From positions 11,391,517 through 11,455,516 of the forward strand of contig OX235263.1 of the NCBI GenBank assembly GCA_944472135.2: a stretch of 64,000 nt of DNA. Direction: 5' to 3'. Under the pieces are notes generated by a model. The model did no database searches. It was not told where the DNA came from and saw nothing but the letters and a program-made list of their open reading frames with translations. A program made the position numbers and the translations under genes. This document shows positions 55,297 to 64,000 of the stretch, one piece after another. This stretch comes from Trichobilharzia regenti (Eukaryota; Platyhelminthes; Trematoda; Strigeidida; Schistosomatidae). Numbering within the stretch: the stretch's first letter is position 1; every line of letters starts with the position of its first letter.

Positions 55297-56299
55297 GTAT
55301 ATGGGTATATACCTAACGGCCTTCATAAATCATGTCTATGACCTCATTTGCGTATATTTTGGTGATTAATTTACCTGATTTTTCACTGACAAATGAAAAA
55401 TACATTTTTCATACTTAATTTGACTGAAATGTCAACTGAATTTTAGATTTTCACCATAATGAACCTTAGAGATTTTGACAATAATAAATACATGGTCAAT
55501 TAGGCTTTTGTTTGACTAAATACGACCGAGATATATGGTGAAGATTGTTCAGCTAGACATAACATTGAAAAGTTAACCTTTAAAATGATATAGTGTTGTT
55601 ACTATTAGTTACCATTAGAAATTTAGTGTGACCAACACCATTCAGGTATATATAGCTAAAACAAGACATTAAATATGAAGTACTGTTATTATTATTATCA
55701 TGATTATTCGTTTTTAAGTATACTGTAGAACATTCAGTCTATACTGCTGGTAAAATAAAACTATGAGTAACACTGAAATCTGAAGGGTATAATTTGTAAG
55801 TACTCAAAACCTTTTAAGGAGGTATTTTAGTTGCTTTTGTTTGTGTACTTTCCTTTATCAATCCTTTTTCCTTTTATTTGCCGCTTACGCTTCGAATGAA
55901 ACTTGGCACGCCACCAGCACATCTACATCTCTCATTGCATTCACTGTCATTATCGTCAGCTAACTGATTCCGTAACTGCCAGTATGATTTCATCAACTCT
56001 TCACACGATATCCGCTAGCTTCTGTTTGAAAGCCTGCCTGATGTGTCATTTCACCAAAATGTCTCATATACATTATATATGTCCACGCCATCTCCGTTTC
56101 TTTCTGCATATTTCTTGAGTTATGGATCCTTGGTTGGTGGTGGGAACTATCCCAGTGGCCAGCTCATGAATTCCTACTTCTGCTGATTCATGACATAGCG
56201 CGACCACTTTGCAATGTTTCCTTCGATGAGTAACTGCCTGACCTTCAACCTGCTGTACCCTACTAGTCACAGCTTCACACTAGAACCCCAGGACAACTG
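55297..56299. other. No gene recognised
   Basis: AT-rich. The part at about 56,090-56,295 contains diverged HHR-SINE body (GCGACCACTTTGCAATG, CTACTAGTCACAGCTTCAC) and a possible RTE crumb (TTTCTGCATATTTCTTGAG). Otherwise nothing. Confidence 0.45.
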
Positions 56300-56390
56300 C
56301 ACGAATAAAGAATAGGACGAAACAGCTGACCAGTACTCTCTATGGTGGTTTTCCAATGGTTCTCTAGCTTATATCAGCTGCAACCAAGTA
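56300..56390 (+). mobile_element. HHR-SINE 3' fragment
   Basis: AATAGGACGAAACAGCTGAC, CAGTACTCTC and TTTTCCAATGGTTCTCTAGC are the hammerhead 3' half and SINE end. It lies 130 bases from the exon at 56,521. Confidence 0.65.
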
Positions 56391-56520
56391 ACAATGTCGC
56401 CTGAAAAAAATGTTGTTTGATTTAGTTTCGAAACAAATAACGCTAAGCAGAGAATAATGTTAAACTTTTCGGGGAAAGAAATCAAACAGTTTCGCAGTGG
56501 AATGCACAAAAATAACTTAC

Positions 56521-56703
56521 ATGAGGCATAAGCAAGTGAGACAAATGCAGATCCAGAATTATTTAAATTATGACTTAAATTTTGATAATGCTGTTGTTGC
56601 TGTTGTTGTTGATGATGCTGTTGGTGTTGTTGTCGTGAGGCAAGAGCGGCTGCAGCAATTGTCGCCGCAGCTGTAGCTGCTGAGTCGACTTCACTGGACA
56701 GAG
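56521..56703 (-). CDS. Exon of the same RNA-binding protein: Ala-rich then Gln/His-rich tail
   Basis: A 183-base exon with acceptor TTTTACTCTAG and donor GTAAGT. It enters two bases into a codon and leaves one base into the next, matching both neighbours. The product (about 60 residues) begins LSSEVDSAATAA, runs through an Ala-rich block, then a Gln/His tract of about 18 residues, then an Asn/Ser-rich end. Low-complexity Ala and Gln/His tails are common after the RRMs of Musashi-type proteins and are thought to mediate protein interaction or condensation. The CAA/CAG run is partly mixed with CAT and CAC, so it is not a pure microsatellite. The flanking introns are retroelement-rich, while this segment is not repeated elsewhere in the window. 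Confidence 0.78.
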
Positions 56704-57004
56704 CTAGAGTAAAACATGAAAGAAACAACATTGAGTTGAGATGAATCAACAATGACTGCTTTCATTATGTGTGGATAACAATTTTTAAAAACTGTATATG
56801 AAGTCAGTTGACCTATGAAACTCATCCATTCGTCTGAAAGAACACTACAATAGCAATTCAGAAGGCATTATTTCAAAACCTTTATCGAAATAATAGAGAC
56901 GAATTGTAGATTAGGTGGGTGATTTCGATTTAGTTGTGTCTTCTCAGCCGGTCAATTTAATCGCGAAGCTTTCGTTGTTGTTCTAGGTAATATCTTCAGA
57001 GCAA

Positions 57005-57655
57005 CGTATTACAACAATCAGCATAAGTGAGGGAAATCTGAAAAAAGCAACCTCCTTCACCTACCTACCGACCTGGGAAACATCTTTCCAAATTGATGAG
57101 TACATCAAAGCGAGGATCGATAAAGAAAAGCAGGTTTTAATTTCTCTCAAGTCTGTGTAGAAATCAACACTTAGAACTCACCATGAAAAATAAGATCCGG
57201 ATTTTCAATTCCTATGTGAAGTCACTTCTACTTACTGTACGGATCAAAGACTTGGCCACAGACTTTCATTAACAGCTTTCTTTGCTCAGTACTTCCCTCA
57301 ATATCAGATGGTTGGCCAGAAAACATCAGCAACAGGGTGTGATCTCTGACGATGAATGAAACAACCCAGCAAGAACCGATTTTGCAAGAAATATGCAGGA
57401 AGAAATGCAGATGGGTCGGTGATACTCTGAGAAAACAAACCATCAAGTGACATCACACGACGGGCCATCGTTAGATTAGAACCTGAATGGGAAGTGGCGA
57501 ATTGATAGTCAGTGTGGGATGACATGCAGGAAGAGGTCATGTGAAGAGGAGATGAAAGCATGTGGACAGACCTGGAGCCAGGTGCAAACGTTGTCGGAAG
57601 ACCGAACGCAATGGAGAGGTACGGCCCTATGTTCCCCTAGGAACTAAAGGAAACA
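57005..57655 (+). mobile_element. RTE-clade LINE 3' fragment
   Basis: AATCTGAAAAAAGCAACCTC, TTTTAATTTCTCTCAAGTCT, TGTACGGATCAAAGACTTGG, ATATCAGATGGTTGGCCAGA, AGAAATATGCAGGAAGAAAT, CATCAAGTGACATCACACG and the end CCTAGGAACTAAAGGAAACA. All frames are broken. Confidence 0.75.
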
Positions 57656-58569
57656 ATAATAATATAATAATGAATGAAATAATCGTATCTCATGACAACT
57701 ATTGTCATGAGTGCTCAATTAATTTACACCTTTATTGGTCATTTTTATGGAAACGACGTATTTTTCATTAGTTGGTAAATTTGGTCAATATGCATATGCT
57801 TGTTAATCTCTGAATGACCTGAGAAATTCTAGAAATTTACTCAGTGCATTCTCGATGTTTTCTCTACTTGAAATATCCACATTTTCCCAATGAAACTTGT
57901 GTTCATGACTGTCTACATGTATTGATATGAAAGAGTGGAAATCGTGCCTTTTCAAAGCTAATTTACGTCCTTGGACTCACACTCGAACTCAACGCACACT
58001 ATGACCAATGTGATGTTAGCTCTACAACAGCGAATTTAGAATAACAAGTTTATAGAAAACCAACTCACACAGATCAAATACTCAACTGTAACAGCAATAG
58101 CCAAATCACTCACAAGAGAGACTGTGTGCAGACATTGTTTAAAAGAGTCACAACACACACTGTAGCACTCCGATGTTGAAGACAATGGAAGAGAAATACC
58201 TGCTGACTGTCTTCAGAAAGAATGATTACCCACACACTGTTTCATCGAAAAGTGTCTAAACTCAAGTCGTATTACCAACAAGAAACCATCATCGAAGACC
58301 GCTGAAAAATTCGCTCTATTATATATAAAGAATTTCTCTGAAATAACGGCTAGAATACAAAGACCGTTTGAAATAAATAATTGTTTGCATGGGACTAGCA
58401 GTAGAATACATGAAGCGCAATTGCTACTATTCAGGGCCTGCTGGATGAATGTATTTGCATCTTCAGTGGAAGTTGAAAGTTTCACTGAAACTCGGACCTA
58501 TAATTCATTGAATAACAAGCCGAACAGCCTAAACAATACATGATACCCGCCGCAATCAAAGGTGACTTT
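57656..58569. other. No gene recognised
   Basis: AT-rich. Around 58,060-58,400 scattered similarity to a PLE linker/nuclease is possible but too weak to call. No open frame of note. Confidence 0.4.
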
Positions 58570-58745
58570 GATAACTCGATGGTCTAGTAGATAATCCCTT
58601 GTGGTTTGAAACTATGGATAGCGGGTTCGAGTTCTGATCAAAACACAATCACCCATGAAGGATGTAAAGACATTTAGCTAACGAGTCCCATCTAGGAAGA
58701 AACCCAATTTCTATATCTCTCTGCTAGCTACCGTCAACTCAATTA
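58570..58745 (+). mobile_element. Sm-alpha-type SINE with hammerhead motif
   Basis: GATGGTCTAGTAGATAATCC (A-box region), ACTATGGATAGCGGGTTCGA (B box), then AGCTAACGAGTCCCATCTAG, GAAGAAACCC and CTGCTAGCTACCGTCAACTC. The hammerhead core is CTAACGA (G5 to A), so it is inactive by expectation. Confidence 0.65.
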
Positions 58746-59054
58746 CACAATTAGTCAAATTAGACGGATAAGGTGAAAGTGATCCCTTTAGAAATGATTA
58801 TCAATCATTATGATCATGATAACTTTATTATTATTGTTATTATGATAAAATGTCCACAAAGTCATCAGCATTTCCGTATTTCTATAAAGCTTCCTGAACA
58901 GATGAATGATTAATACGGTTTTTAAGGGAATAATGGTTGTATAAACTGGTAGGTATTACAATAGATGGGTATATGTATATACATAGATACATATGTTCAA
59001 TACGCATTTTTAGTTTGGAAACGAAGCATTTTCATAAACTTCTTGAAAATTCCA
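58746..59054. other. No recognisable feature
   Basis: TTA/ATT runs and TATA microsatellite-like sequence (58,965-58,995). Nothing else seen. Confidence 0.5.
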
Positions 59055-60440
59055 TTAATATATATGCGCAAAACCTGGGCACTGTTGTGGTAAGTAATTC
59101 TATATTAGTTTGTATATTAGATGCATCACGCACTGAAAAAGTATTATTTACTGGATGACGAGGTTTCGAACAAAGTTTATTGTTCATAATCATGTCATGA
59201 ATTATAATCATACGACTTCGAAAGTTGAGTTTTATAGTTTTCTTTGTCTTCTTTGTTCATAAAGGGAACCAATTGCTTTAAATTCTTTGTCTTCTATTTG
59301 TCGTCGTTGGGGTAGTAGAATTTTCTAGATATCTGGATGGACAGGTGTTGAATCATTCCTGTTACATGTATTTGCAGTTGATTCGATAAACAAAGCTTCT
59401 GTTATCAATCTCTTCCTCCACCGTGTGACATTCGATTTTAAAACTGTCATCTTATCCCATCCCATCCTATTGTATGTTTGTGGATAATTGCATGTGACTA
59501 TTCTCTAGATTTCTTATCTTATTATTAGGGTCAACTTATCTGGATTTTACCACGTTTTTATGTTCGGCTAGTCTGACTCACTGACCTGTTCTACTACTTT
59601 GACCTATGTATTTGATCTGACAAATAATAAAAACCAGGGTTTTAGGTAAACTATATTGTTCTGTTTTATTGGCTCCACAGCATTGATCCTTGAACCAACA
59701 AAGGATGTTTCTAATTGCGTTTGTGGGTGTGTGGATGCCAGCCACTTTTATTCCTGCTTTGCTAAGAATTCTGCTTAAAATTTCCGGGGTTCTTTGCTTG
59801 TATGGAATTACTACTGATGATTTAGATTCTTTATTATTGGTGATGTCATTATCTTGAGCATGTTTGACATGGATGCAGTCACTAATATTACCATTATTAT
59901 TACAATTATTATTATTATTCCTATTATTACTAACACTACCACTACTATCATAATTATTTTATTTTCACATTTACCCGAATGCTTTCTGACTAATTTATCA
60001 GGTAATTATTAAGTTCTAAGGTTCCTATTATATGCCTCACTTCCTGTATTAGATTTTCCTTGGTACTACTTAGTTTTTGTGCTCTGTCACCTAAACATTT
60101 CACCAATCCTATTTTTACTGACATAGGTTGGAATGAACGGAAGTCCAGATATCTGTTTGAATGTGTAGTTCTCCTGTAAACACTAGTGTTTAACCCCCTA
60201 TCTTCTTTCCTTTTTACGCTGCAATCTAAAATTTGAACCTCCCCTTCCAGACTTTTCTATTCATAAGTGAAATGAATTGCCCCCAACTCTGAGCTAAAGT
60301 GTTTGAAAAATCTGTCTATATCTTGTATTCTAAGTACAGTGAATGTGTCATTTGCATGCCTCCTGCATAATATTTGGGTGGGTTTGAACGTTTCAATCGC
60401 TATGTTTTCCTACCTATCCATGAATATATCTGCCACAACC
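59055..60440 (-). mobile_element. Penelope-like element family A, copy 4
   Basis: Colinear with copy 1 from the tail (ATTAATATATATGCGCAAAA) through the nuclease end, the Asn-rich linker (here with ATT/ATC expansions at 59,885-59,960), the thumb and the catalytic zone at about 60,335-60,360. That zone reads RHANDTF instead of RYVDDTF, so Tyr and one catalytic Asp are lost. Many frame breaks. Confidence 0.75.
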
Positions 60441-60469
60441 GGGGATATTGGTGACCACATGGGAAAGAA

Positions 60470-60605
60470 AAGTTTGGAAGTCATGTGATAATAATTGATG
60501 ATTTGATTATGAACAACAATAACTTGTGTTCGAAACTGTGTCATCCAGTAAATGTGACACTGTTTCAGTGTATGATACATCTAATAAACAAACTAATATT
60601 GAATC
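60470..60605 (+). repeat. Inverted PLE-A 3' tail at the head of copy 4
   Basis: AAACTGTGTCATCCAGTAAA, TGTGACACTGTTTCAGTG and ACATCTAATAAACAAACTAA are the reverse complement of the family A tail (for example 59,095-59,215). It lies within about 30 bases of the truncated RT end. Confidence 0.8.
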
Positions 60606-61244
60606 ACTTGAAAATCCATTTTTTAAACAGAATACGAATAACAAATATCGTCACCCTGGTTACACCTCAATAAGCAGTTGATTTCTCTACTATAGTCATC
60701 TCTGAGGTTAACAGGGAGTTGGATAGCTCAATGATGAGATCTCTTACTATATCATTAAATGACGTACATATTCAAACCTCTGGAATGAGGCGAATGAACA
60801 TTAGTTCCTCCCTAGTTGATAAGCCTCAGTAAGTACAGTATCCAGATTTGGGAGAAACCTATCAATTACCTCCAGGATGCATTAAAAGCCCATTTCTATG
60901 ACAACTCTCCAAGTTTAACAATAAAGTGTTTGAGGAGAACACTAATTTAAGGACATTTACTAAATTCACACAATGTATATATATATATATATCCATTTAC
61001 ATTCTCTACACTGTCAGTCGCTTCTCCTTACTAATTTTGCATTGATCTTCGTAAATGCACTGAAATTCACACACACATATACAGCTGGATGTCTTGAGGA
61101 TAGGCAGACGATATTTCCTATATTTCATAGAATTATTAAGTTCTGTTGATAACTTTCTCAAGTCTTCGATTGGCTACTTTGTGTCTACTGTCTTCTTAAG
61201 ATAGCCATATTGATTCTTGTTTCATTAGAATTATATATAATAAT
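60606..61244. other. No recognisable feature
   Basis: AT-rich with an AT microsatellite at about 60,974-60,992. No gene or repeat match seen. Confidence 0.5.
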
Positions 61245-61645
61245 ATTATTATTCCCTTGGATTCCAAGTGGAACATAGGGCTGGCTTCAGTAACACATCT
61301 CCACTTTCTTGTTTTTGATGCTGTCGTCTTCATCTGGGTAGCTACATGATTGCCTATAATATCACACCACCCCCAACTCTAATGATCTCCTCCATGTCAC
61401 CCTCGCACCAACGACTTTTTCATCGCCTCCCATTAGGATTCTGCTCGAGCTATGATCTGCACTGAGCACTTTGTCATTCGACAGTTTCCTCACTATATAT
61501 CTGATCCATCTCCAGTTTCTCCTACATATTTGTCGAGTGATCGACTCTTGTTGGGTTTGTTCCAAGTCGGCCAGAGTTTCTTGCTGCCAATTTTTTATGG
61601 CCAATTAATCTTTAGTATGGAGCTAGTGAAGGCATCTGTTGATTT
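61245..61645 (-). mobile_element. RTE-clade LINE 3' fragment
   Basis: Minus strand: ICRRNWRWIRYIVRKLSND (decayed RRKWRWIGH block), GARVTWRRSLELGV, and the end CATTGGAATCC-type (TTCCCTTGGATTCCAAGTGG on plus). It is followed immediately by a second RTE copy in the same orientation. Confidence 0.7.
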
Positions 61646-61654
61646 ATTACTTGT

Positions 61655-62290
61655 TATTATTGTCTCCTTTAGTTCTTAGAGGAACATAAAGCTTCAGCCA
61701 CACCTTTTCATTGCGTTCGGTTCTCTGCTAACGTTTTCATCTGGCTCTATGTTTCACCACATGCTTTCACCTCTTCCTCCTACCAAAACAACCTCCTCCA
61801 TGTCACCCTAGGACTGACGACTAATTCGTTGCTTCCCATTCGGTTCCACTCGAGTAATGGCATGGCGTGTGATGTTACCCACTTGATGATTTGTTTTCTC
61901 AGAGTATGGCCAGCCAATCCACCTACACTTATTCCTGCATATTTCTTGCAAAATCGGTTCCTACTTGGTTCGTTCGTTCATTGCCAGAAATCCCTCCCTT
62001 CTGCTGATGTCTTCTGGCCAGTCATCTGATCTTGAACTAAGACACCTTTTAGATGAAGGCCTGTAGTTTGTTCAAAGTAGCCTTTGTGACGCATTGGCCA
62101 GGTCTTTGATCCATGCATTAAGCAGAAGTAACTTCAAATTGGAGTTGAAAATCCGGATATTATATTTCATGCAGAGTTCTGAGTGTCGGTCTCTACACAG
62201 ACTTGAGAGTAATGAGAGCTTGCTTTGCTTTCTCAACCCTCGCTTAGATATCCTCATCATGTTGAGGAATACTTGTCAATAAACCCTTGA
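61655..62290 (-). mobile_element. RTE-clade LINE 3' fragment, tandem neighbour
   Basis: Minus strand: KQSKLSLLSSLCRDRHSELC, RIFNSNLKLLLLNAWIKDLA, the decayed GHTL block, and the 3' end TTCCTCTAAGAACTAAAGGA. It belongs to the subfamily of 57.0 and 5.6 kb. Confidence 0.72.
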
Positions 62291-62550
62291 CACTATTCGT
62301 TCTTGATTACAGTATCTTTCACTGTCGTTATTATGCTGCAGAGTAGAACTTTACCTATCCTGTTGAGTAATGTTCATACCTAGACTTCCTTTTACACTGT
62401 ATAGGTAACAAAGCTTTTAAAGTCTATATACTGTGCAGTCTAAGAAGGCTTACTATATACGAATCTTTCAACAGTACTGTCAATCGCTTTAAGTCGGGAA
62501 ATGTTTCGTATTTTAAAGCTATGCACGTAATGAATTGCGCACTGACTTAC

Positions 62551-62638
62551 CGAATGCATTTGGTAGTAAACTTTGTTGTTTAACCAAAGCGTTGCTTGAA
62601 CTGAGTACTTCTTTAGGCAAAGCTCTTTTAGCTTCAAC
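62551..62638 (-). CDS. Exon of Musashi/hnRNP A-B-like RNA-binding protein (end of RRM2)
   Basis: An 88-base exon with acceptor TTTCTATTGTAG just above 62,638 and donor GTAAGT just below 62,551. It translates from the first base to VEAKRALPKEV followed by a Ser/Asn/Gln stretch, and ends one base into a codon. The VEx-KRAxPKEV string matches the last beta strand and exit of the second RRM in Musashi (family form VECKKAQPKEVM), and less well DAZAP1 and hnRNP A/B. These proteins bind short single-stranded motifs in mRNA and control translation or splicing. The upstream RRM exons must lie beyond the right edge of the window. It joins in frame to the exon at 56,703 (split codon G|CT, Ala). The exon is well supported by both splice sites and frame; the exact family member is an inference from about 11 residues. 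Confidence 0.72.
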
Positions 62639-62879
62639 CTACAATAGAAAAAGTAATTAAAGAATTAAGCATGGGTTAGATAAAGTGCAAAGACGATGAA
62701 ATTTCCAAATTCACGTGATTTTTGAATAAAATAGCTTAGCATATATCTGTAGGCATGTGGTGTGTATAAAGTGTTTCAAATGCCTTAACGGACTGATTAC
62801 GCTCCACTGTTATTCACAGGTATTTGTTTTGACCTTCTGGTATGATAATTACAGGTATCCAATAGATATGAATCGGATA

Positions 62880-63465
62880 AACGGTCAACCACTTTTATTC
62901 CTGCCTTGTTAAGAATTCTGCGTAAGGTGGTTTTCTTGGTTCCTTCCTTGCATGAAATTACTACTGATGATTTTGATTCATTATTGTTGGTGTTCTCACT
63001 ATCTTGCGCATTTTCGATATGCATGTCGTCATTATTATTATTATTATCACTATCATCACTATCATTATTTATTTATTTTATTTTTACATTTCCTTACATT
63101 TTTCCTGACTAATTTATCCGGGTAATTAATAAGTTTCACAGCTTCCTATATATGCCTTACTTCCTGTCTTAGATTTTCCTTGGTACTACTTAGTTTTTGT
63201 GCACTTTTACGCAAACATTTCATCAATCCTATATTCACGGACACAGCATTTGATGGTCGAACTCCAAATATCTGTTTGAATGTGTAGGTTTCCTGTAAAC
63301 ACAAATGTGTTTAACTTCCCATCTTCTTTCCTTTTTACGTTGCAATGTAACATTGGATTTCCCCCTTCCTGACTTTCCAATTCATTAGTGAATTGAATTG
63401 CCTCTACCTTCGAGTCGATGTGTTCAAAAAATCTATCTATACCTTGCGTTCTAAGTACAGTCGGG
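62880..63465 (-). mobile_element. Penelope-like element family A, copy 5
   Basis: Minus strand: LRTQGIDRFFEHIDSKVEAI, NELESQEGGNPMLHCNVKRK, EDGKLNTFVF, the thumb, the Asn/Asp run and SSVVISCKEG-TLRRILNKA. It ends near 62,883 without the nuclease and starts just after the catalytic YxDD, so both key domains are absent. It lies in the first visible intron of the minus-strand gene. Confidence 0.75.
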
Positions 63466-63477
63466 CAATTCAAGACA

Positions 63478-63640
63478 AAGAAAACTATAAAATTCAGGTT
63501 TCAAAGTCGTGTGATTATAATTGATGACATGATTATGAACAATAAACTTTGTTCGAAACCTTGTCATCCAGTAAATAATACTGTTTCACTCCACTGTGTG
63601 ATATATCTAATAAACAAACTAATATGGAATTACTTACTAC
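63478..63640 (+). repeat. Inverted PLE-A 3' tail at the head of copy 5
   Basis: AAAACTATAAAATTCAGGTT, TTGTTCGAAACCTTGTCATC, CAGTAAATAATACTGTTTCA and CTAATAAACAAACTAATATG form the reverse complement of the family A tail. It begins within about 15 bases of the RT fragment. Confidence 0.82.
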
Positions 63641-63644
63641 CACA

Positions 63645-64000
63645 GTGCTCAAGGCGAGAAACACATTCATCAGCCTGAAATCAGTCTGGAAATCTTCGTC
63701 ACTCAGCTTCACCAACAAAATTCGGATTTTCAATACAAACGTAAAGTCAGTCAGTTCTTCTATACGGATCAGAAATTTGGCGGGTCACAAAGAATATTTC
63801 CAAAAGGCTGCAGACCTTTATTAAAAACTGTCTTCGCTCAATACTGAAGGTCAGATGGCCGGGAAGAATCACCAACAAGGAATTATGGGAAAAAACAAAG
63901 CAAGAACCAATCGCTTAACAAATATGCAGGAGAAAGTGGAGATGGATCGGACACTCGCTGAGGAGACCGCTGGGTGACATCGCGCGCCAAGCCCTCGAGT
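63645..64000 (+). mobile_element. RTE-clade LINE 3' fragment, running off the window
   Basis: GGCGAGAAACACATTCATCA, RNTFISLKSVWKSSSLS, FNTNVKSVSSSIRIRNLAGH, AACTGTCTTCGCTCAATACT, ATGCAGGAGAAAGTGGAGAT and GACATCGCGCG, cut by the end of the window. Confidence 0.75.

Noticed and set aside
62440..62637. A 65-codon minus-strand frame over the RRM exon
   Set aside because: It is in the wrong frame. The reading with VEAKRALPKEV is supported by splice sites and by the phase of the next exon.
1..64000. CRISPR arrays, bacterial operons, phage or plasmid modules
   Set aside because: No regularly spaced repeats, no ribosome-binding-site/ORF packing and no prokaryotic gene families. Intron structure and retroelements show eukaryotic DNA.

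Overview
This looks like a window from a blood-fluke (Schistosoma-type) nuclear genome. It is AT-rich, has no bacterial-style gene packing, and carries short exons with canonical GT/AG borders spread over tens of kilobases. The rest is dense in old, 5'-truncated retroelements. The mix is typical of schistosomes: Penelope-like elements (PLEs) with GIY-YIG endonuclease remnants, RTE-clade and CR1-like LINEs, and tRNA-headed SINEs that carry hammerhead ribozyme motifs of the Sm-alpha kind. I cannot name the species from sequence alone.

The one multi-exon host gene I can support is on the minus strand, from 62,638 down to about 27,324. Five exons (62,551-62,638; 56,521-56,703; 46,412-46,579; 33,597-34,027; 27,324-27,485) join in a continuous frame of about 343 residues. 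The first exon encodes what looks like the C-terminal edge of a second RRM of the Musashi/DAZAP1/hnRNP A-B group. The others encode an Ala-rich, Gln/His-rich and Pro/Ser/Thr/Asn-rich tail. The four introns (about 5.8, 9.9, 12.4 and 6.1 kb) are filled with retroelements. The N-terminal RRMs lie beyond the right edge of the window. A separate, well-formed open exon of 195 bases on the plus strand (28,034-28,228) lies in the last intron and is unexplained.

Layout: 1-27.3 kb lies downstream of the gene and holds SINEs, PLE family A copies (4.2-5.5, 9.5-10.9 kb), RTE copies (5.6-7.5, 11.2-12.3, 17.7-19.9, 24.2-25.7 kb) and an inverted Sm-alpha hammerhead pair (14.9-15.2 kb). The region 27.3-34.0 kb (last intron) holds four PLE pieces. 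The region 34.0-46.4 kb holds a nearly open CR1-like LINE, a nest of PLE-in-PLE plus SINE-in-PLE (36.2-39.4 kb), the longest RTE copy (39.7-41.0 kb) and a second CR1-like copy. The region 46.6-56.5 kb holds inverted SINEs, an RTE with a 5' inversion (48.2-49.4 kb), SINE-in-SINE nesting (50.8-51.2 kb) and two converging PLEs bounded by a 122-bp inverted repeat (52.7-55.3 kb). The region 56.7-64.0 kb holds RTE copies and two more PLE-A copies, each with an inverted copy of the PLE-A 3' end at its head.

Almost every other open frame is a decayed retroelement fragment. The recurring theme is inversion: PLE heads joined to inverted element pieces, head-to-head SINE pairs, head-to-head RTE copies and a 5'-inverted RTE. 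All family names rest on motifs read by eye. No database search was possible.
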